11,329 bases of DNA from Deltaproteobacteria bacterium (GTDB lineage: Bacteria > Desulfobacterota > Desulfovibrionia > Desulfovibrionales > Desulfovibrionaceae), in contig JAIRVN010000112.1 of the NCBI GenBank assembly GCA_031253875.1, positions 1-11,329 on the forward strand, given 5' to 3'. Each line of letters starts with the position of its first letter. Position 1 is the first letter of the stretch. Under the pieces are notes generated by a model. The model searched no databases, was not told where the DNA came from, and worked only from the letters and a program-made list of their open reading frames with translations. This document shows positions 5,524-11,329 of this stretch, in pieces. The translations under genes were made by a program, and so were the position numbers.

Positions 5524-8493
5524 ATGAGCCAGGACTTCATGGATGCTGAACTCTTTGCCGACTTTATCATTGAGGCCAAAGAGCACCTCGAAACCATAGA
5601 ACCCAACTTGCTGGAACTTGAAAAAGCGCCTGGCAATCTCGAGCTGCTGAACGAAATATTCCGTCCCATGCATTCGCTCAAGGGCGCTTCGGGCTTTCTC
5701 GGCCTGAATAAAATGAATATGCTTGCGCACAAATGTGAAAACATTCTGGATGCGCTACGTAAAGGCGATATGGTTGTCACCTCGGCAATCATGTATATCA
5801 TTCTGGCCTCCACGGATGCCTTGCGACAGATGATAGACACCCTGGAGAGCACCAACACGGAAGGTGATGTGGAAACAGAACACCTGACGGACCAGATTAA
5901 CGCCATCATGGCGGGGGAAACTGTCGCCCCCGCTGCTCTCGCCCCTGGAGCAGTCGCGGAGCCGGCAGAGAAGCCCACTGTGGAGGAAGCCGCCCTGCCC
6001 GAAGATACGCACGCTACGGAACACATCCCCGAAGCGCCGGAGCCGCCCGCTCCTGCCGCTGACGCGGGCAGCGGCGCATCCATGGACAACGCATCCCATG
6101 ATACGGCCATGCCCGCCATGAGCGCCAAAGAGTGGATCCAGACCCTTGAACAGCTGCCTTCCTATAAGCTCACCGCTTTCGGAGAAAGCCACCTCAGAGA
6201 TTTTATCGATGAAGCTCGTGAAATAATTGAAAATCTTGTTACGGGACTGCTCAGTCTTGAAGAGCAGCCCCAGGGGCAGGATGAGCTGATCAACGATCTG
6301 TTCCGCTATTTCCACAATCTTAAAGGCAACAGCGGCATCATCGCCTACCAGGAACTCAACAGCCTCACCCATGAGGCAGAAACTCTGCTGAACAATGTCC
6401 GGCGCGGCGAAATGGTCCCCAGCCGTGAGCTGATAGATCTGCTGCTGCTCGTGGTGGACGTGATGGAAGCCCTGATCAACAACATTGACAGCGCGGACGG
6501 TACAGTACGGCCTTTCGATATCTCCCAGACTCTGCACCAATTGCAACAAGCTGTGGCGGGCGAAGAGATCACCCTGCCGGAAAGCCTGCGCGGAGCACCG
6601 CCTTCACCCGGAGAGAATGTTCGAGCGCAATCCGCTGCTGAACCGGAAAGCGCACACGCAGCAGATGCATCCACCCCTGTCGTCATCCCCATGGGCAACG
6701 AGGAAGATGACTTGGACGCCTTCCGCAAAACAGTGCAGCAGCAATCGGAAATTTTCCACTCCGCCTGTGCCTTGCTTGAAAAGGACGGCAACAATAAAGA
6801 CAACATCAGCGCCCTCTACCGTTCGCTTGTGGCTGTGCAGAACGCATGCAGCTTCATGAAAATGGAAGAGGCGAGAGTGTATGCCGAACGCACGGCGGGC
6901 ATTGTGGACAAAGCGCGCTCGACGGACATGGATTTTTCCCTGATGCTGGATTTGCTCAACCAGGAATTCAGCATTTTGCTCGAAATCATTGAAAAGGAAA
7001 GCGCCAAGCTGGCCGGCGCTCCGGCTACGCCACCCGACTCGAAACTCCAAGCTGTCCCGGTGCCGAAACCTGCTCCTGCTGCGGAAAAGGCGCCTCCCCC
7101 GGCCTCTGCCGCAACGCCCATGCCCGTGGCAAAACCTGCAGCGGCTCCGGCGACGCACAGCGCAGTGCCGGCGCCTGCGGCTCAACCGGCGCCCCCGGCT
7201 GCGGCGAAGCCCTCACCCCCCCCCGCAAAGCCTGCCGCTCCGGCAGGCGGAGGCGCAGGAGCCGGCGCACATGAAAGTTCCAAAGCCTCTGCCACCATTC
7301 GCGTGGATCATGAAAAGCTTGATCACCTGATGAACCTGATCGGCGAACTGAACATCAATCGTAACCGGTATACCCTTATCGCCCGCCAGCTTGAAGGAAG
7401 CGGCGAAGAAAAGAATATTAACGAAATAGCCCAAAGCCTGTCTGAAACCACCTATGCCATGGCGCGCATTTCCGATGATCTGCAGGACACGATCATGAAA
7501 GTGCGCATGGTGCCGGTTTCTTCGGTTTTTTCGCGCTTCCCGCGTCTGGTGCGCGACCTGTCGCGCAAAAGCGGCAAGGAAGTGGACCTCGTTGTTGAAG
7601 GCGATGAAACCGAACTTGACAAAAGCGTGGTGGAAGTTATCGGTGACCCGCTGGTGCATTTGATCCGTAACTCCGTGGATCACGGCGTGGAGCACGAGGC
7701 GGATCGCATCGCCAAAGGAAAGCCTGCCAAGGGAAAAGTCGTCCTGCGCGCCTACCACAAAGGCAATTCCGTAGCCATTGAAATCGAGGACGACGGCAAC
7801 GGCATCGACCCTGAAAAAATGCGGGAAGTCGCCGTGCGCAAAGGCATACTCAGCGCGGAGGAAGCCAGACAACTTGACGACCGCGAGGCCACGGAGCTGA
7901 TTTTCGCGCCCGGCTTTTCATCGTCGGAAGTCATTACCGATATTTCCGGACGCGGCGTTGGCATGGATGTTGTGCGCACCAATATCAAAAATCTCAAAGG
8001 CAGCGTGAGCATCTCCACCGAAGTGGGCAAGGGGACGCGTTTCACCCTGTCGCTCCCGCTGACTTTGGCCATCATCGACGCCCTGATGGTCAACGTTTCA
8101 GGCGAAATGTACGCCATTCCGCTGGACGCTGTTTCTGAAACCACGAAAATCGAATCCGCCCGCCTGACGGATATGAAAGGCCGCAAGGCGGTCACCCTGC
8201 GAGGCGAAGTGCTGGGTATTGTCGAACTGGCGGAAATGCTTGTCCTGCCCAAGAGCTATGAGGAATTGCCGGAAGTGCTTTCCGTCGTCGTCATCCACGA
8301 CAATGAACGCAGGCTGGGTTTGGTTGTGGACAGATTGTTGGAACGCCAGGAAATCGTGATCAAGCCTTTGGGCGCGTACCTTGGAGATCTGAAAGGCATT
8401 TCCGGCGCGACCATCATGGGCGACGGTTCGGTCATCCTCATCCTCGATCCGCACGAAATCTACCTGATGGCAACCTCAAAGGGTCTTGGATAA
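5524..8493 (+). CDS. cheA: CheA chemotaxis histidine kinase with multiple HPt-like domains
   Basis: CheA autophosphorylates a histidine in an HPt domain and passes phosphate to CheY and CheB. At 989 residues it is much longer than the usual 650-700. HPt1 (about 5-115) has His50 in PMHSLKG. HPt2 (about 220-325) has His264 in YFHNLKG. A third helical HPt-like segment (about 393-498) aligns without gaps around the site but has Val436 for His and Gln-Asn for Lys-Gly. A Pro/Ala linker (about 498-585) leads to the dimerization helices (about 590-650). The ATPase domain has N-box DPLVHLIRNSVDHG (708-721), G1 DDGNG (756-760), G2 GRGVG (809-813) and G3 GKGTRF (835-840). A CheW-like P5 domain fills about 850-985. 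I do not recognise a P2 CheY-docking domain. The ATG at 5524 has AAGGA at 5513-5517 as ribosome site. The gene ends 26 bases before a terminator stem. The linker contains a C9 run and hairpin listed separately. Confidence 0.97.
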   Translation: MSQDFMDAELFADFIIEAKEHLETIEPNLLELEKAPGNLELLNEIFRPMHSLKGASGFLGLNKMNMLAHKCENILDALRKGDMVVTSAIMYIILASTDALRQMIDTLESTNTEGDVETEHLTDQINAIMAGETVAPAALAPGAVAEPAEKPTVEEAALPEDTHATEHIPEAPEPPAPAADAGSGASMDNASHDTAMPAMSAKEWIQTLEQLPSYKLTAFGESHLRDFIDEAREIIENLVTGLLSLEEQPQGQDELINDLFRYFHNLKGNSGIIAYQELNSLTHEAETLLNNVRRGEMVPSRELIDLLLLVVDVMEALINNIDSADGTVRPFDISQTLHQLQQAVAGEEITLPESLRGAPPSPGENVRAQSAAEPESAHAADASTPVVIPMGNEEDDLDAFRKTVQQQSEIFHSACALLEKDGNNKDNISALYRSLVAVQNACSFMKMEEARVYAERTAGIVDKARSTDMDFSLMLDLLNQEFSILLEIIEKESAKLAGAPATPPDSKLQAVPVPKPAPAAEKAPPPASAATPMPVAKPAAAPATHSAVPAPAAQPAPPAAAKPSPPPAKPAAPAGGGAGAGAHESSKASATIRVDHEKLDHLMNLIGELNINRNRYTLIARQLEGSGEEKNINEIAQSLSETTYAMARISDDLQDTIMKVRMVPVSSVFSRFPRLVRDLSRKSGKEVDLVVEGDETELDKSVVEVIGDPLVHLIRNSVDHGVEHEADRIAKGKPAKGKVVLRAYHKGNSVAIEIEDDGNGIDPEKMREVAVRKGILSAEEARQLDDREATELIFAPGFSSSEVITDISGRGVGMDVVRTNIKNLKGSVSISTEVGKGTRFTLSLPLTLAIIDALMVNVSGEMYAIPLDAVSETTKIESARLTDMKGRKAVTLRGEVLGIVELAEMLVLPKSYEELPEVLSVVVIHDNERRLGLVVDRLLERQEIVIKPLGAYLGDLKGISGATIMGDGSVILILDPHEIYLMATSKGLG
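7216..7248 (+). other. C9 run plus GC hairpin in cheA linker (candidate frameshift or slippage element)
   Basis: Nine consecutive C bases (7216-7224) encode three prolines in the cheA linker. Five bases later begins a perfect 8-bp stem, GCCTGCCG (7230-7237) with CGGCAGGC (7241-7248) and a 3-base loop. A slippery run, a spacer of about 5 bases and a stem is the layout of programmed -1 frameshift sites such as dnaX. A -1 shift would stop at 7272-7274 and a +1 shift at 7328-7330, giving a CheA fragment with HPt domains but no kinase. The tract could also vary in length between cells. Chance is a real alternative, because the linker is very rich in CCG/GCC codons. Confidence 0.3.
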
Positions 8494-8519
8494 CATACCG
8501 CCACGCACAACACATGCAC

Positions 8520-8557
8520 GCCGCAAGCCCTGTGTTCGGCTTGCGGCTTTTTGTTTT
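8520..8557 (+). terminator. Rho-independent terminator after cheA
   Basis: A perfect 10-bp stem, GCCGCAAGCC (8520-8529) with GGCTTGCGGC (8538-8547), has an 8-base loop and is followed at once by TTTTTGTTTT (8548-8557). It begins 26 bases after the cheA stop codon and closes the chemotaxis operon. Its position also argues against any start of the next gene upstream of it. Confidence 0.93.
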
Positions 8558-8573
8558 ATACAATACGTTCTGC

Positions 8574-8603
8574 GCAACAGTTGCACTTTCGCAAAGTTGC
8601 ACT
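8574..8603. promoter_or_regulatory. Cluster of direct and inverted repeats upstream of the lipoprotein gene (possible operator)
   Basis: AGTTGCACT occurs twice, at 8579-8587 and 8595-8603, with a 16-base period. The first copy overlaps the inverted repeat GCAAC-A-GTTGC (8574-8584), and between the copies lies ACTTT-CGC-AAAGT (8585-8597). This density of symmetry in the short gap after the terminator suggests a regulator binding site for the downstream unit. TACAAT at 8559-8564 resembles a -10 box, but I cannot find a convincing -35, so the promoter itself is not called. Confidence 0.4.
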
Positions 8604-8628
8604 GCTCCGGACGCATGTTCCAGCCGTT

Positions 8629-8633
8629 GGAGA
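8629..8633 (+). promoter_or_regulatory. Ribosome binding site deciding the lipoprotein start
   Basis: GGAGA lies 9 bases before the ATG at 8643. With the lipoprotein signal that begins right there, it fixes the start against the longer in-frame ATG at 8514, which lies upstream of the terminator stem and would read through it. Confidence 0.7.
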
Positions 8634-8642
8634 AAAACGCGC

Positions 8643-10775
8643 ATGTCCACACTCCGACTGCCAAGCCTTCCGTTTGCCGTTCTGCTTGTCACGTTGATCC
8701 TGAGTTCCTGTGGCGGCAAAAAGCTGCCCAAGGCGCCTGTCTCTGCCCCGGCGGAAAAAGAACGTGTCCTCGTCGGCCTTCCAAGCAAAGCTGAAACACG
8801 CAAACATCCCAACGGCGACGGCAGCGCTGTGCCCCGGGCTGATCCCGGCTATCTGCAGTGGCTGGAAAAACAATCCATGCTCGCCGATGCGGGAGAACTC
8901 GCGCGCATCGTCTCCGGCTCGGAACTGCCCTGGCGCAGCCCCGTGGCGGGCGGACAACTCGACATCCTGCTTGATGCCGCGGATACTTGGTTATTCGTGC
9001 ATCCCTCCAGCCTGCTCACCGAGGGTTCACGTCCGACGTTCAAGGAACTGGCCGAGGGATCCGCCCTGGATCTGCTCAAACAGGTGGGTATCCGGGGGAT
9101 ATTTGTCGCTCCCGCGCACGAATCCGGTTCTGTCTGGCGCGAAAAAAACGCCATGCCCCGCACAGAAGCGGATGACGACCCTGTATCTCTCCGCTTCAGC
9201 GAACATGCCGGCAACGACAAAGATTTTAAACAGTTCTCCAGCCAGGCCGAAAAACGCCATATCCAGCTCGGCGGCGATATTCTTTCCCCGGCGACCGGAG
9301 TCGGGCCGGACTTTGCCCTGGCCGCCCGCGCCCTGCGTGAATACCCGGGCGCATATATGATGGTGGAAATTCCGCGCGCGCATTGGACGGTTCTGCCCCC
9401 AGCCCCAAATCCCAACAGTCTGGAAGGCCTGCCTCTTAACCAGGAGCAGATCGCAGCGCTGAACAAGGAACGCCTGCTGCCGCCGGCCATGGCGCGCGAC
9501 AGCCTGGACTGGACCAACCAGGGGGGCTGGGCCGCCACCGGTGAAATACGCTGCAGCGACGGTCAGCTTCGACGCTGGGTGTTCCGCTACCATACGCAGC
9601 CCGCACGTCCCCTGCTGAGTTGGGAAGACCCCTCAGGTGCGGCACAGCGCATACTTTCAGGCAGCATCATCCAGCAAGTGGGCGTGTTGCGCCAGGCCTT
9701 GGCCGGCATCCACATCGACCCGCTGTTCGGACTGGATGCCTTGTACCATCCCGCCCAACGCAGCCTGGAGCCGGCGCCATCCGCCTTGCGCTCGCTGGCG
9801 CGGGAAATCCGCCGCTACGGAGGCTGGTCAATCCAGCGCGATCCCGTACCGACAGGGGTGAATGCGCAACTATTGGATGCCGGAGTGGACTTCATCCCGG
9901 ACAACATTACCTCACCGGCGGCTGAATACGCCCTGCTTACGGGTGATGTCGCTCCCCTGCGCGCCCTGCTCACGCAAGCGCTCCACTTTGATCAGCGCCG
10001 CTTCGTGCGCGGCATGCCCGATTCGGAAGGCATTCGTTTTCAGGCTCTTGGGGCCTCCCCCTTTCCGCCGGACGCGCTCCAGAAACTCCACCTGATTCTG
10101 GCAGGACAAACGGAATGTCCCTGGGACGGCAACACTCTGTACGCCACCGGGCCTTCGCTGGCCACACTGGTGATGCGCGCGCAGCAGACGGAACGCGCCA
10201 AAGCCGATTCAGGCCCGCTTGGCCCCCATCTGTTGCTTACAGCCTTCCGCGCCGCCATGCCGGGACTTTTCCGCCTTTCCGGCGCGGATCTTACGGGTGC
10301 GCTCAACATTTCCGTCAAAACGCCTCCCGCGCATGCTGTACTCGGCGGCTGGAGCCTGGGTTCCGCCTGGGCTCGTTCCGCTACACGCAAGGGCTTTGAA
10401 CGGGCGCTCACCGTGTACCCTCCGCTCAACAACCAATCGCGCCAGCCGAACTCCTATCTGTCCCAGCTTGGCCGGTTGAATACGATACGCGCGAAATACA
10501 AGGTCGCGCAAGGCACGCTGCTGGGACCTCTGCAGGCGGATGCGCCTTCTGTCCTGCCTCTGTTGACCCGCCTGCCTGGCGGAGGCTATCTGCTGGCGGC
10601 GGCGAACTTCTCTCCAAAAGGCACGCACAGCGGCATCAGCCTACCTGCCTCGCTGGGCACGGCAGACATTCAGGATCTCATGACAGCAAAAAATATTGCT
10701 CGTTCCGGCGACCAGCTCTCTCTGGAACTTGGCCCCTGGGCCTGCCGCATTCTTCTTATAGGAGGCAAAATATGA
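8643..10775 (+). CDS. Predicted lipoprotein with a degenerate GH13 (alpha-amylase/trehalose-synthase-like) fold
   Basis: A 710-residue protein. Residues 1-22 form a signal peptide with lipobox LSSC, so Cys23 should be lipidated; Gly at +2 gives no inner-membrane retention signal by the E. coli rule. The body resembles GH13 enzymes. SALDLLKQVGIRGIFVAP (140-157) matches an early barrel strand, MPGLFRLSGADLTG (539-552) matches the family pG...yGdEiG segment, and about 605-710 looks like the GH13 C-terminal beta-sandwich (GGYLLAAANFSPKG, 647-660, then LELGPWACRILLI). The strand-4 motif GIHIDP keeps a possible nucleophile, Asp359, but has His where Arg is invariant. The strand-5 region WSIQRDP (395-401) lacks the acid/base Glu, and no NHD motif is seen. 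It is therefore probably a non-catalytic or altered glycan-binding protein. The stop overlaps the next gene by 4 nt. The lipoprotein call is strong; the fold assignment is from memory of motifs; the substrate is unknown. Confidence 0.7.
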   Translation: MSTLRLPSLPFAVLLVTLILSSCGGKKLPKAPVSAPAEKERVLVGLPSKAETRKHPNGDGSAVPRADPGYLQWLEKQSMLADAGELARIVSGSELPWRSPVAGGQLDILLDAADTWLFVHPSSLLTEGSRPTFKELAEGSALDLLKQVGIRGIFVAPAHESGSVWREKNAMPRTEADDDPVSLRFSEHAGNDKDFKQFSSQAEKRHIQLGGDILSPATGVGPDFALAARALREYPGAYMMVEIPRAHWTVLPPAPNPNSLEGLPLNQEQIAALNKERLLPPAMARDSLDWTNQGGWAATGEIRCSDGQLRRWVFRYHTQPARPLLSWEDPSGAAQRILSGSIIQQVGVLRQALAGIHIDPLFGLDALYHPAQRSLEPAPSALRSLAREIRRYGGWSIQRDPVPTGVNAQLLDAGVDFIPDNITSPAAEYALLTGDVAPLRALLTQALHFDQRRFVRGMPDSEGIRFQALGASPFPPDALQKLHLILAGQTECPWDGNTLYATGPSLATLVMRAQQTERAKADSGPLGPHLLLTAFRAAMPGLFRLSGADLTGALNISVKTPPAHAVLGGWSLGSAWARSATRKGFERALTVYPPLNNQSRQPNSYLSQLGRLNTIRAKYKVAQGTLLGPLQADAPSVLPLLTRLPGGGYLLAAANFSPKGTHSGISLPASLGTADIQDLMTAKNIARSGDQLSLELGPWACRILLIGGKI
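10761..10765 (+). promoter_or_regulatory. Ribosome binding site of the ArnT-like gene
   Basis: A perfect GGAGG lies 6 bases before the ATG at 10772, inside the end of the lipoprotein gene. It supports strong, coupled translation of the downstream gene. Confidence 0.85.
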
Positions 10776-11329
10776 CATCTACCCCGCAAAACGGCAACCA
10801 ACAGAGCGCTTCCTTCTTTTCCAATGCCTGGGGCAAATTCGCGCAAACCCGCGATACCGCGCCGCCATCCGCCGTGATCGATGCGCCAGAGGAGGCCGGA
10901 CACGCAATACGGCATGCCGATGCACCCCCGCAGGAAACGCCTGTAACAGACGCTACGCAACACATACCGAGCGTAGAACATAGCCTTGCCGCCACAGCGG
11001 CCGCTTCCGTCTCCATCGAGACCCAGGTAAAACCCGGTTTTTCAGAGGGTTGCTTCAACGGCTTATCTTATATAGCCTTTCTGGCACTTCCGCTTCTTTT
11101 GCTTGCCCAATTCGCGGTGGGTTTGTCTGCTCTCACGCCCTGGCTATTCCCTCAGGAGGCGCGCTTCGCCGAAAGCTACGAGCTCATGGCCGCCTCCGGA
11201 CAGTGGCTTATGGCGCCCGCCGCGCTTCCTCCCGTCTGGTTCTGGCTTCTGCGCCTGCTCAACACCCTGCCGTATGTGGATGGCCCTGTGGTCTATGCCG
11301 CAGGGGCGGCCTGCGCCGCGGTCCTTACT
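10772..11329 (+). CDS. Membrane protein resembling ArnT/PMT-family glycosyltransferases, N-terminal part (3' end outside window)
   Basis: The frame is open from ATG 10772 to the window end (186 codons). Residues 1 to about 93 are polar, Ala/Pro/Thr-rich and probably cytoplasmic and disordered. A first membrane segment follows at about 98-120 (LSYIAFLALPLLLLAQFAVG). The next loop, TPWLFPQEARFAESYELMAASGQWLMAP, resembles the first periplasmic loop of ArnT/PMT enzymes, where the pattern is roughly W..DE.RYAE...EM..SGDWL.P. Here Gln stands where the family has its acidic Asp, while the following Glu is kept. Those enzymes move a sugar from a lipid carrier to lipid A, other glycans or proteins at the outer face of the inner membrane. 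The gene overlaps the lipoprotein stop (ATGA, 10772-10775) behind a perfect ribosome site, so the two are one unit. Other polytopic membrane enzymes are possible, because only the start is visible. Confidence 0.6.
   Translation, partial: MTSTPQNGNQQSASFFSNAWGKFAQTRDTAPPSAVIDAPEEAGHAIRHADAPPQETPVTDATQHIPSVEHSLAATAAASVSIETQVKPGFSEGCFNGLSYIAFLALPLLLLAQFAVGLSALTPWLFPQEARFAESYELMAASGQWLMAPAALPPVWFWLLRLLNTLPYVDGPVVYAAGAACAAVLT

Noticed and set aside
8514..8642. Upstream start (ATG 8514) of the lipoprotein
   Set aside because: It lies upstream of the terminator stem, and the extra residues would bury the lipoprotein signal peptide.
1..11329. CRISPR arrays, tRNA or rRNA genes, insertion sequences and phage attachment sites
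   Set aside because: No regularly spaced repeats, cloverleaf-type sequences, transposase-like proteins or terminal repeats were seen in the window.

Overview
The window looks like a chromosomal region of a Desulfovibrio-type sulfate reducer (Desulfovibrionaceae). The base composition is fairly GC-rich, genes are packed with many 4-nt ATGA overlaps, and the gene order matches what I recall, from memory and unchecked, for the large chemotaxis cluster around cheA3 of Desulfovibrio vulgaris. All genes are on the + strand. The genus call is an inference, not a database result.

Positions 1-8557 form one chemotaxis operon: the catalytic end of cheB (5' end outside the window), a 647-residue all-helical HEAT-repeat protein, cheR, a ParA-family ATPase, a cheW-type gene with an N-terminal extension, cheY, and a 989-residue cheA with several HPt-like domains. 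A strong intrinsic terminator 27 bases after the cheA stop (8520-8557) closes the unit. CheB and CheR would set receptor methylation, CheW and CheA form the signalling array core, and CheY carries the phosphoryl output. The ParA ATPase and the extended CheW, coupled by an ATGA overlap, resemble the ParC/ParP pair that places chemotaxis arrays at the pole in Vibrio. The HEAT protein is the piece with no assigned role. No chemoreceptor, CheD, CheC, CheX or CheZ gene is present.

Positions 8558-11329 hold a second, separate unit. A 149-base gap contains the terminator and then a patch of short direct and inverted repeats that may be an operator. A 710-residue predicted lipoprotein follows. Its fold looks like GH13 (alpha-amylase/trehalose-synthase type), but the catalytic motifs are degenerate. 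It overlaps by 4 nt with a membrane protein, cut by the window end, whose first periplasmic loop resembles ArnT/PMT-family glycosyltransferases. The two probably act in envelope glycan modification, but this is inferred.

The most unusual points are the HEAT protein inside the che operon, the ParC/ParP-like pair, a CheA with two intact HPt sites plus a third that has lost its histidine, a C9 run followed by a GC-rich hairpin in the cheA linker (possible frameshift element), and the degenerate GH13-like lipoprotein coupled to a divergent ArnT-like enzyme.
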